Below, piece by piece: positions 55,572-63,215 of a DNA stretch of 64,000 nt (position 1 is the stretch's first letter; every line of letters begins with the position of its first letter). The DNA comes from 58-81 sp012729145 (GTDB lineage: Bacteria > Synergistota > Synergistia > Synergistales > Thermovirgaceae). Location: assembly GCA_040770625.1 (NCBI GenBank), contig JAXGIW010000001.1, positions 62,001 through 126,000 of the forward strand, given 5' to 3'. Made by a program: the position numbers and the translations under genes. The notes beneath the pieces are model-generated. The model was not told the DNA's origin and did not search any database. It saw only the letters and a program-made list of their open reading frames with translations.

Positions 55572-56980
55572 GGAGGGAGGTTCTCCTCGCCGGGCCCCCT
55601 CTCTTCGTCCCGAGGGAAGAGAACTTCCCGATCCCAGCAGTCCCTCAGACCGGAGAGAAGCTCCGGGATGATCGTTATCGAAAGGTTGATCTTCTTCCTA
55701 TGGTTTTCGACGGTGACATCTTCGTCAGAGAACCTGAACACGGGGGATTTTGGCCTTGCAAGGATCTGGCTGGGATAGATGCTCCGGTGGCCGCTTATGG
55801 CGAAGGAGATGATGCAGGCAATGGCCGCAAAAGAGGCAATTCCACCCCCGAAGAGCTCAATGGCCATTATCGTGGCCGCGATGGGGGTATTGGCGGCCCC
55901 CGAAAGCACCGCTACGAATCCGATGGAGCTGAAGAGCGGAAGGTCGAGGGCAAAGAGCGTGGCAAAGAAGGAACCCGCACCGGCGCCAACGAAGAACGTA
56001 GGAGTAAGTATCCCCCCCGTCCCGCCCGATGCCAGGGTTATCCCGGTGAAAAGGGATTTGACAAGAAAGGCTCCCCCGGGGACAGGCTCTCCGGAAACGG
56101 CCGCTTCTATGAAACCCGTCCCCAGGCCGAGGTAGCGGGTTCCGAAGAAGAGGGAGAGGATCAGGAGCACCAACCCGCTGCCGAAAGCCTTTACCTCCGG
56201 CCTGGCGGGTATGCTCTTCAGGTACTTCTCGGTCACAGTGACGATCTCTATGTGTATCAAGGCTACAAGACCGAAAAAGACACCCGAGAGGGCCACCCAT
56301 ATAATGCTGGAACTGGCCAGCGCCGGGAAGACGGCCAGGCTCTGGTCAGCGTAATGGACCCCGAGGTGAACAGCGGTCTGGAAAGCAACGATGCCGCTGA
56401 TGAAGGCCGGTAGCATTACATCATAATAGATCTGGCCTATGTAGAGGACCTCAAGCCCGAAAATGGCACCAGAAACGGGTGTACCGAATATAGCCGAGAA
56501 TCCTGCCGATATGCCGCAGACCACCAGTTTTTTCCTGTCCACCTCGTTAAGTCTCAAGAGACCTGCCATGGCCGAGGTAAGTCCCGCACCTATCTGGGCA
56601 CAGGGCCCCTCCTTGCCCGCAGATCCACCTGTCGCAATGGTTATGATCGTGGCGACCAGTTTCACCGGTACCGTTGGGAGGGATATCCGCCCTGCCCTCT
56701 GGTGGACTGCCTCGATCACCTTTTCTGTACCGTGACCTGCAGCCTCGGGGGCCAGTTTCCTGACTATCAGGACGCTTGCCAGAAGCCCCAAGGGCAAAAG
56801 CAGAACCCTGTATCTGCCCAGGGTATTGGCAGCGACAATGCTCTTTTCAAGGAGCAGAAGGAAGGCAGCTGCAGCCACACCAACCACTATCCCTGCAACG
56901 ACCGATAATACGACCCACTTGATGAAGGCGTATCCAAGTACAAGCTCTTCCTCAGCGATGCTCCTTAACCAGCGCCTCAT
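55556..56980 (-). CDS. ClC-family chloride channel/transporter
   Basis: 474 residues with many hydrophobic helices. Motifs: GSAGKEGPCAQIGAGL (GKEGP selectivity loop), GISAGFSAIFGTPVSGAIFGLE, and GGTGGILTPTFFVGAGAG (near-GxFxP). No cytoplasmic CBS pair. It probably exchanges Cl- and H+. ATG at 56980 overlaps the preceding gene stop by one base (TAATG). Confidence 0.92.
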   Translation of the reverse strand: MRRWLRSIAEEELVLGYAFIKWVVLSVVAGIVVGVAAAAFLLLLEKSIVAANTLGRYRVLLLPLGLLASVLIVRKLAPEAAGHGTEKVIEAVHQRAGRISLPTVPVKLVATIITIATGGSAGKEGPCAQIGAGLTSAMAGLLRLNEVDRKKLVVCGISAGFSAIFGTPVSGAIFGLEVLYIGQIYYDVMLPAFISGIVAFQTAVHLGVHYADQSLAVFPALASSSIIWVALSGVFFGLVALIHIEIVTVTEKYLKSIPARPEVKAFGSGLVLLILSLFFGTRYLGLGTGFIEAAVSGEPVPGGAFLVKSLFTGITLASGGTGGILTPTFFVGAGAGSFFATLFALDLPLFSSIGFVAVLSGAANTPIAATIMAIELFGGGIASFAAIACIISFAISGHRSIYPSQILARPKSPVFRFSDEDVTVENHRKKINLSITIIPELLSGLRDCWDREVLFPRDEERGPGEENLPPQDGE

Positions 56981-57336
56981 TATTCCCGGTTCTCACTCCT
57001 TTTACCCGTTATCTGGTCTACTTCATTCATGAGGACACACCATTCGGGGATCCCCCGGAAGATCACCTTTCCGTCAAGAACCCAAACAGCCTCTGTGTTG
57101 TTCACACGGAAACGGAGGACGTCCAGGAGGTAGGCTATGTTTCGGGGATCGATCAGGTCGATCCTGAGTTCGTCGCCGTATCTCTCCCTGAGCCTGACAA
57201 GCAGGGACCCGACGCTGATCCTGTCTTCGGCAATAGGGAAGCTCTTCATCTCTTCCTCGCCGTAATCCAGGTCGACGCAGCCGACCGAAAAACCCGGTTG
57301 TTCGATAAAAACTTTCAGCCTTGCCTTCTCAGCCAT
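56980..57336 (-). CDS. Unrecognised 118-residue soluble protein
   Basis: 118 residues without signal or membrane segments. A segment VGSLLVRLRERYGDELRIDLIDPRNIAYLLD suggests an alpha/beta fold (thioredoxin-like small proteins sometimes look like this), but the family is not recognised. Start ATG at 57336 overlaps the stop of the RuvC-like gene by 8 bp, and its stop abuts the ClC start. It is tightly coupled to both. Confidence 0.7.
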   Translation of the reverse strand: MAEKARLKVFIEQPGFSVGCVDLDYGEEEMKSFPIAEDRISVGSLLVRLRERYGDELRIDLIDPRNIAYLLDVLRFRVNNTEAVWVLDGKVIFRGIPEWCVLMNEVDQITGKRSENRE

Positions 57337-57817
57337 CCTGCATACCTTCTCGCACCTCATTACACGGCATTTCCTTGTTGCCGCCGATGAATTCAAGAAT
57401 AAGGCTCCAGGCGGCAAGGTCATCAACGTCCCTTGGGGGAACAAGCAAGCCTTTCGGGACAAGCCTGTGAAACCCCCTGGGAGGATGGATCCGCCAGTAG
57501 AGATCCCTGCCCCTGAGCGTAGAGAAGCTCTCCGGAACCTTTTCAACCCTGAGACCTGAAGAGGCAAGTCTCCTGATGCATTTTGCGCTTCCCGTACCTG
57601 AACCTGCTATCACGAAACCAGGAAAGGACCTGTCAGGTCGAGCGGCGCTTCTTTCAACAGCCCTCTCCTCAAGGAAACTTGTGTCCCCGCGCAAAACCGC
57701 TTTTGCCCATTCATCGATCTCATCGATCGGCAAAACTCCCGAGAGAAGCAGGTCTCCCGTATCACTTGAGACAGCCCAACCGAACTTTTCCGTCCCCGGG
57801 TCCATTGCTATCAGCAT
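57329..57817 (-). CDS. RuvC/YqgF-like nuclease-fold protein
   Basis: 162 residues. The RNase-H-like N-terminal strand MLIAMDPGTEKFGWAV carries the first acid, and the C-terminal DVDDLAAWSLILEF supplies acidic residues, so it resembles YqgF or RuvC-type resolvases. The usual middle acidic residue is uncertain. A role in RNA or Holliday-junction processing is inferred. It begins 1 bp after the acyltransferase stop. Confidence 0.7.
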   Translation of the reverse strand: MLIAMDPGTEKFGWAVSSDTGDLLLSGVLPIDEIDEWAKAVLRGDTSFLEERAVERSAARPDRSFPGFVIAGSGTGSAKCIRRLASSGLRVEKVPESFSTLRGRDLYWRIHPPRGFHRLVPKGLLVPPRDVDDLAAWSLILEFIGGNKEMPCNEVREGMQDG

Positions 57818-57818
57818 C

Positions 57819-58703
57819 TCAACGGTCCCCCGTCGTTGAAGCCCATCTCGGGTAGAGCCACATCCAATGTCCGGGGTAACGGGTGATCCATTCGCTCAGT
57901 GTGTCGTTACAAAGCTCCAGGGATGCCTCCAGGTCTTTCCCGAAAGGAAGCCCCCCCGCTTCGCCGAGAGGGGGCTGGATGTAAAGATCGTGGTGAATAC
58001 CATCAGGACGCCTGACTATGAACATAGGAACCACTGACGATCCTATCCTGTCCGCCATTTTGACTGGACCAAATGGAGTGCTGGCCGGAATGCCCATGAA
58101 AGGGACCACTGTTCCGTTATCGCCGAAATCCTGATCCAGGAGTACGCCCAGTACTTCACCATCCCTGAGGCAGCGGATAGCCCCCTTCAGGTCCAACCCC
58201 TTGCTCATCGTCTTCACTCCGCAGGCTGACCGGAGTGATACGACCAGGTTCGTTATCCTGGGATCCCTCTGATCGGCTCCTATGGCGTTCATGGGATAGC
58301 CTTTTACGGCAAGCACTGCAGCCGAGTACTCCCAGTTTCCGAAGTGGGCGGTCAGGCCGATGACGCCCTTGCCTTTCGATAAGGCCTCCTGGAGGTTCTC
58401 CTCTCCGTGGACCTCTACGTAGTTCATTATCCCCGAACCCAGGGTGGGCAGACGAAGGACCTCGGCCAAACCTCTCCCCAGGTTCCTGTAGGACTCTTTG
58501 ACTATGGATCTCGCTGTCGTTACACCTACCTGGAGCACTTTCACACACCTTGCTTCGGCCCTGTCCACCCTGGCTGGGCTGAAAAGCCAGACAATGAGTC
58601 CGATCCACTCTCCGAGCTTAACAGAGAGACAATGGGAGGCCCTGTTCACTATAAATCCGAATCCTCTTAGTATGTACCAGGTGGCGTTCTGGGAAAGTTT
58701 CAA
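57819..58703 (-). CDS. LpxL/HtrB-type lysophospholipid acyltransferase
   Basis: 294 residues with an N-terminal membrane helix (EWIGLIVWLFSPA). The catalytic HX4E motif is AHFGNWE (His120, Glu125), then VSLRSACGV and GVLLDQDFGDNG as in late lipid-A acyltransferases. It adds a secondary acyl chain to lipid A or a similar lipid, and is strong evidence for an outer membrane. TTG start at 58703 follows GGGAGGACAGCTG. Confidence 0.9.
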   Translation of the reverse strand: MKLSQNATWYILRGFGFIVNRASHCLSVKLGEWIGLIVWLFSPARVDRAEARCVKVLQVGVTTARSIVKESYRNLGRGLAEVLRLPTLGSGIMNYVEVHGEENLQEALSKGKGVIGLTAHFGNWEYSAAVLAVKGYPMNAIGADQRDPRITNLVVSLRSACGVKTMSKGLDLKGAIRCLRDGEVLGVLLDQDFGDNGTVVPFMGIPASTPFGPVKMADRIGSSVVPMFIVRRPDGIHHDLYIQPPLGEAGGLPFGKDLEASLELCNDTLSEWITRYPGHWMWLYPRWASTTGDR

Positions 58704-58731
58704 CAGCTGTCCTCCCTGTGCTGACCTGTCC

Positions 58732-58759
58732 TTGACTGCAAAACAAGGTCTGGTAAACT
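58732..58759 (+). promoter_or_regulatory. Promoter of the universal stress protein gene
   Basis: TTGACT (58732-58737), 16-bp spacer, TAAACT (58754-58759), about 38 bp before the ATG. The -10 is imperfect. Confidence 0.5.
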
Positions 58760-58796
58760 GATTTAGTCTAGCACAAAATTAAAGGGGGCATCCGTC

Positions 58797-59594
58797 ATGT
58801 TCAGAAGGATACTCTTCCCGTTGGATCTCTCCGGCCTTTCCCGGAAGGGCCTTGCCTGGACCGCCGGCAACGTTGCCGACCCTTCGTCGGAGATAGTTCT
58901 GGTCCACGTTGTCGAACCCGTTAGCGGAATTGATACGGGACCCTTGATAGACAAGGCAGAAAAGGCTCTTGACGCCATCGAAGCAGAGTTGCACGGAATG
59001 GGGATCATGAGCAGATCCTTTGTCAAGACCGGTGACCCTTTGGAGATACTGCCCCAGGTGGCTCACTCGGAGAGATGCTCCATATCCGCCGTCTTTGCCG
59101 AAAGAGATGACGTGGTGGTCCCTTCTCTCCGGCTCATGGCCATACCTCACCTTGTCTACAAGTCGGACGAAGGCGCAATGCCTCCTCCCGATCCATTCCG
59201 TCAGATCGCCGTCGCTACGGACCTCTCCCCCTTCAGGACCAACCCCGTCTTCAGGGAGCTCAGAAAACTCCTTGCAGGCAGGGATGTCCCGATGACCCTT
59301 CTACACTCCGTGTCCATGGACGATCCTTCCACATCAACGGAGCTGTTCCAGGTTGCCGCCTCAGCACTGGAGGAGGTCCGCAAAACCATCGAAAAGTGGA
59401 ACCCCGGAACTACCGCCGAGATCCTGGGCGGGGAACCGGAGGTGGAGATACTCCGCACAGTCAAAAATATCAGGCCCGGCATGCTCGTGGTGGGGCTCTC
59501 GGTCCACGGACACCTATGGGAGCTTATAGTGGGGAGCACCGGCGAGGCAATCATTGAACAGGCCCCCTGCCCAGTCCTTGTAATACCTTCCTGA
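58797..59594 (+). CDS. Tandem universal stress protein
   Basis: 265 residues with two UspA-like halves. Each starts with an RxILFPLDLS-type strand (RRILFPLDLSGLSRKGLAWT and RQIAVATDLSPF). The second half keeps the GLSVHGHLWELIVGSTGEAIIEQAPCPVLVIP ATP-binding end (G-x2-G-x9-G[S/T]), whereas the first half lacks a full one. The protein probably binds ATP and acts in stress response; the partner is unknown. ATG at 58797 follows AAAGGGGGCATCC. Convergent with cyuA (10-bp gap, with a short GTCAGGAA stem between them). Confidence 0.88.
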   Translation: MFRRILFPLDLSGLSRKGLAWTAGNVADPSSEIVLVHVVEPVSGIDTGPLIDKAEKALDAIEAELHGMGIMSRSFVKTGDPLEILPQVAHSERCSISAVFAERDDVVVPSLRLMAIPHLVYKSDEGAMPPPDPFRQIAVATDLSPFRTNPVFRELRKLLAGRDVPMTLLHSVSMDDPSTSTELFQVAASALEEVRKTIEKWNPGTTAEILGGEPEVEILRTVKNIRPGMLVVGLSVHGHLWELIVGSTGEAIIEQAPCPVLVIPS

Positions 59595-59604
59595 CCCTTC
59601 CCTG

Positions 59605-60897
59605 TCAGGAACGGTCCCTTGAAGCAGGGTCCATGCCCTGTAGTATGCGTATTATCGCAGGATCGGCCGACATGAGCCCTTCCCTGCTGAAATCGCCCAC
59701 GTTCTTCGCTGTTGCAACAAAATCGGAGGAGATCATCCCCTGGTCTCCAGGATCTTTCAGGCCCTTCAGGACCAGCATCGCTGAGGTACTGGCCTCGGCT
59801 GCGGCGGTTCCGACCTTGAGGGCACAGGAACCCTTGGCGCCATCGCAGACCATGCCCTGAAGGGACGAGAGGAGCAGGGCAACGGATATTTCCGCCTGCC
59901 TTGGAGTTCCTCCGCCGAGTCGCACCATTGAGGCCGCAGCCCCAGCCCCGGCGGCGATGGCACAGCCACAGACAGGAGTTAGGCGCCCGGTATGGGCCTT
60001 GATGAATCCAGTAACAAGATGGCTCAGGGCAAGGGCCTCCGCAAGTTCGCGATCGGATCTGCTCCAGGCCCCGGCAGCTACAGAGGGGGGAACTATTGCG
60101 GTAATGCCGTGGTTGCCGCTACCAGCGCTGCTCATCACGGGCCAGGGACCGCCTGCCATCCTTACGTCCGCTGCGGCCGCAGACCAGGCCTTCACAGAGA
60201 GTGCAAGGTTTTCCATCCCGCCCAGGGCGGCAAGGCTGAAGCCTATACCCAGACCCCAGGGTTTCTCCAGGCCCCGTTCGGCCACTTTCATGTTCGTCCT
60301 GGACCCTTCGAGAAGGAACTCCGCCTCCCCGTCTTTCAGGTCACCGGCGAGCCTCCAGAGCCCTTCCATGTCCTCGTCCAGTAATTCCTCGATATAGGGT
60401 GGGCGTCCTCCACTGTCGGTATCTGCCTCGAGAAGCCTTTTGACGATCCGGCCGTTCTTTCTTACCTGGACCACCCTGTCGTGCCTTCCTGAAATGATCA
60501 CGGTGATGTTACCCGTGTCATCGATGAGCTCCATTTCGACATAGACGGAGGGAACATCCCTCATCACCGTCTGCGTCACAGCGCCTGAATCGACCAGGTC
60601 CATGGCGGCAGCTACGTCCTGGCCTGTCACTCCTTCAAGGGCTAAAAGTCCCTTCTCCGGGTCGCCCTTGAGGGCACCGAGAGCCGCAGCGAGGAGATTC
60701 CCCGTTCCGCCTTCCGTTCCAGGGATCCCGGCACGAAGACCGTTCTTGAAGATATTGGGCGAGAGCTGAAGTCTAATGGACCTGATCTGGCCTCCCCCGT
60801 GCTTTGCGGCCCAGGAGGCGGCCAAGGCTACAGCTCCGGGTTCCGTACAACCCAGGGCAGGTTTGACCTCGTTAGAAAGGAACGTTCTCATATCCAA
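59605..60897 (-). CDS. L-cysteine desulfidase (CyuA/YhaM, UPF0597)
   Basis: 430 residues. The UPF0597 signature appears as EVKPALGCTEPGAVALA, GLRAGIPGTEGGTG, AGSGNHGITAIVPP and GCAIAAGAGAAASMVRLGGG. These enzymes break cysteine into pyruvate, ammonia and sulfide with an Fe-S cluster; the cysteines for it (in LGCTEP and CGCAI) are present. The start is TTG at 60897, with GGAGG eight nt upstream. It is separated from mmdB by a terminator and would feed pyruvate and sulfide from cysteine. Confidence 0.87.
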   Translation of the reverse strand: MDMRTFLSNEVKPALGCTEPGAVALAASWAAKHGGGQIRSIRLQLSPNIFKNGLRAGIPGTEGGTGNLLAAALGALKGDPEKGLLALEGVTGQDVAAAMDLVDSGAVTQTVMRDVPSVYVEMELIDDTGNITVIISGRHDRVVQVRKNGRIVKRLLEADTDSGGRPPYIEELLDEDMEGLWRLAGDLKDGEAEFLLEGSRTNMKVAERGLEKPWGLGIGFSLAALGGMENLALSVKAWSAAAADVRMAGGPWPVMSSAGSGNHGITAIVPPSVAAGAWSRSDRELAEALALSHLVTGFIKAHTGRLTPVCGCAIAAGAGAAASMVRLGGGTPRQAEISVALLLSSLQGMVCDGAKGSCALKVGTAAAEASTSAMLVLKGLKDPGDQGMISSDFVATAKNVGDFSREGLMSADPAIIRILQGMDPASRDRS

Positions 60898-60987
60898 TGG
60901 AGATACCTCCCGGAAAGTTTTTCCCGACGCTACATTTTTACCTCAAAGGCCAACCTGCAACAAGGGCGATAACACCTTTGAAGGGAT

Positions 60988-61020
60988 AAAAAAGGCGCGA
61001 GACCCAGGAGATCCCGCGCC
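60988..61020 (-). terminator. Terminator of the decarboxylase operon
   Basis: Minus-strand stem GGCGCG...CGCGCC with an internal GGATCTCCTGGGTCT segment and a T run (TTTTTTATCC) after it. 35 bp after mmdB and 90 bp before cyuA. Confidence 0.82.
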
Positions 61021-61054
61021 GACATGTCTTTCCGGGAGCGGACAGATGATGGGA

Positions 61055-62179
61055 CTAGTTGGTCAGAAGCGTGAGCATCGCGCCTGCCGCAACTGCCGTC
61101 CCGATGACCCCTGCCACGTTGGGTCCCATGGCGTGCATGAGAAGGAAGTTCGACGGGTTCTCCCTGGCGCTTATCCTCTGGACGACCCTCGCTGCCATTG
61201 GGACAGCGGAGACCCCTGCCGCACCTATCATGGGGTTGATCTTTCCGCCAGATAGGACCTTCATCAGCTGTCCGAAGAGGGTACCTCCAGCAGTTGAGAA
61301 TATGAATGCCACCAGTCCAAGGATAATGATCTTGATCGTGGCGGTGGTAAGGAAACTTTCGGCCCCCATGGTGGCACCGACGGAAAGGCCCAGCAGGATC
61401 GTTACGGTGTTGAGTATTTCGTTCTGGGCGGCCTGACTGAGCCTTTCTGTAACTCCGCACTCCCGGAGAAGATTGCCGAACATCAAAAGACCGATAAGTG
61501 GGACCGATGCTGGCAGGATCAACCCGGCCGCCATGGTGCAGACTATGGGAAAGAGGATCCTCTCCCTCTTGCTGACGGGACGGAGAGCGTCCATCCTGAT
61601 AGCCCTGTCTTTCCTGGTGGTGAATAACTTGATGATCGGCGGCTGGACCATGGGCACAAGGGACATGTAGGTATACGCCGCCACGGCAACAGCTCCAAGT
61701 ATCTGCGGGGCCAGTTTCATCGTCAGGTAGATCGAGGTTGGTCCGTCAGCACCTCCAATGATGGCGATGGAGGCCGCCTCGGGGACCGAAAAGCCTATCA
61801 TCATGGCGCCGAAGAGGGCCACGAATACTCCAAGCTGAGCAGCGGCACCCAGCAAGAACGTCACGGGATTCGCCAGAAGAGGCGAAAAGTCGGTGAGTGC
61901 ACCGATACCCATGAAGATGATCACCGGGTAGATCTCGTGCTCCGCCCCGTAGAAAAGGTAGCGCAGGAAGCCCCCTTCGTCCATGATCCCCGAGAGCGGC
62001 AGGTTGACCAAAAGACATCCCGTCGCGATAGGTACCAGGAGAAGGGGCTCAAATCCCTTGGCTATGGCCAGGTAGAGCAGGACCAAAGCCACTACCAGCA
62101 TTATTATGTGTCCGGTAGTGAGTCCCATAAAACCGGACTGTTCACCGATCTCTGCCAGGGCCCTGAAATAAAGTCCCAT
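61055..62179 (-). CDS. mmdB: Na+-translocating decarboxylase beta subunit (MmdB/OadB)
   Basis: 374 residues, nine or more membrane helices. Conserved signatures include GIGALTDFSPLLANPVTFLLG, IIGGADGPTSIYLTMKLAP (the Asp of the sodium path), LVPMVQPPIIKLFTT and the C-terminal MHAMGPNVAGVIGTAVAAG. It pumps Na+ across the inner membrane while removing CO2 from the carboxybiotin. Start ATG 62179 follows GGGGAGGTTTTCAA. With its neighbours it fits methylmalonyl-CoA or glutaconyl-CoA decarboxylase. Confidence 0.95.
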   Translation of the reverse strand: MGLYFRALAEIGEQSGFMGLTTGHIIMLVVALVLLYLAIAKGFEPLLLVPIATGCLLVNLPLSGIMDEGGFLRYLFYGAEHEIYPVIIFMGIGALTDFSPLLANPVTFLLGAAAQLGVFVALFGAMMIGFSVPEAASIAIIGGADGPTSIYLTMKLAPQILGAVAVAAYTYMSLVPMVQPPIIKLFTTRKDRAIRMDALRPVSKRERILFPIVCTMAAGLILPASVPLIGLLMFGNLLRECGVTERLSQAAQNEILNTVTILLGLSVGATMGAESFLTTATIKIIILGLVAFIFSTAGGTLFGQLMKVLSGGKINPMIGAAGVSAVPMAARVVQRISARENPSNFLLMHAMGPNVAGVIGTAVAAGAMLTLLTN

Positions 62180-62212
62180 TTGAAAACCTCCCCTGCAAGG
62201 ACTTTTGCAGTC

Positions 62213-62611
62213 CTAGCCTATTACTACAAGAACATCGCCCGTATTCACCGGGGATCCGTCCGATACCTTGATCTCCTTGACCGTCCCGGCTGAAGGGGCC
62301 TGGATCTCGTTTTCCATCTTCATCGCTTCCAGAACGAGCAGAAGGTCACCGGCGTTGACGGATGCTCCCACACTTGTGACGACCCTGAGGACCTTCCCCG
62401 GCATAGGGGCGGTCACGGTGGTGCCTCCGCCCGCCGCCGGAGCAGGTGCAGCGGCAGGAGCCGATGCTGGTGCCGGGGCAGGAGCCGCAGCAGGAGCCGG
62501 CGCAGGGGCTGCTGCCGGAGCAGGGGCCGGTGCGGACGCCGAGGATCCGATGTCCTCCACTTCAACTTCGTAGGCTGTTCCATTAACGGTGATCTTGTAT
62601 TTTTTGGACAT
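62213..62611 (-). CDS. mmdC: Biotin carrier (gamma) subunit of the decarboxylase
   Basis: 132 residues. An N-terminal part like other biotin carriers (KYKITVNGTAYEVEVED), a long Pro-Ala linker of about 35 residues, and the biotinyl domain with the modified lysine in LEAMKMENEI (Lys98). The carboxyl group is moved from the alpha subunit to biotin and then to beta. Short gap of 33 bp before mmdB. Confidence 0.95.
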   Translation of the reverse strand: MSKKYKITVNGTAYEVEVEDIGSSASAPAPAPAAAPAPAPAAAPAPAPASAPAAAPAPAAGGGTTVTAPMPGKVLRVVTSVGASVNAGDLLLVLEAMKMENEIQAPSAGTVKEIKVSDGSPVNTGDVLVVIG

Positions 62612-62810
62612 GGTTTTGTTTTTTCCTCCTTATTTATTCTGCAAAAAATTTTGATTCGAAATTTTTTGAAATTCATTCACCTTTCCAATATGAAAGGCGT
62701 AAACCGTGAACGGTAAACAGTGAACGGTAAAACCTTGAACATAGATCGAAATAACCGTTTACCGTTGACCCAGTGCCCGGAGCGGAAGCGACTGGGTGCC
62801 GGTTACCTTT
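62612..62810. repeat. Heptad-bearing spacer inside the decarboxylase operon
   Basis: Heptads at 62698-62740 (GTAAACC GTGAACG GTAAACA GTGAACG GTAAAAC) and a reverse copy at 62753-62767 (ACCGTTTACCGTTGA) form a potential stem AACGGTAAA/TTTACCGTT. The spacer is about 200 bp, long for an operon whose other gaps are 12-33 bp. Confidence 0.7.
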
Positions 62811-63203
62811 TTATTCAAACCCCTCCAGCAGGTCCATCCTCCCAGCGGTCTTCCAGGCCGATGGTTTGCCTCTGCCTGTTACCACAAGAGGTTTGACAGA
62901 TGTGGCCCTGCCTCCGCCGGAGGCAGCTATGGCAGCTGCTATAACCGCTGCGATAACGTTTTTGTCGCCGCCTTCCCCTGCTGCGGGAGCGGAGGGCGCG
63001 ACTGGCGCCGGGACTGCCTTCTGTTCGGGGCCGGCCGGCTTCATCGGTTTGCGCTCGGAGAGATCCGCAAGGTAGCGGGTCCCCATTATGATCAGGGTAA
63101 GAGCGATCAGAACGAGGAAGACCACTGAAAAGGCGATCATGGCCAGCGCTATGGCCCCTCCTATACCGTGGGAGAACTTGTCGGCAATGTGGGAAAGTTC
63201 CAT
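62811..63203 (-). CDS. mmdD: Delta (OadG-like) subunit of the decarboxylase
   Basis: 130 residues. One membrane helix (IALAMIAFSVVFLVLIALTLIIMG) near the N-terminus, a Pro/Ala-rich linker (PAPVAPSAPAAGEGG) and a second hydrophobic stretch NVIAAVIAAAIAAS, then a basic end. This matches MmdD/OadG anchor subunits that hold the complex together. Start ATG at 63203 is 12 bp after mmdA. Confidence 0.85.
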   Translation of the reverse strand: MELSHIADKFSHGIGGAIALAMIAFSVVFLVLIALTLIIMGTRYLADLSERKPMKPAGPEQKAVPAPVAPSAPAAGEGGDKNVIAAVIAAAIAASGGGRATSVKPLVVTGRGKPSAWKTAGRMDLLEGFE

Positions 63204-63215
63204 CCTGATACCTCC

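Noticed and set aside
59588..59612. Hairpin TTCCTGAC/GTCAGGAA between the stress protein and cyuA as terminator
   Set aside because: There is a stem but no T run on either strand; left as possible pause site only.
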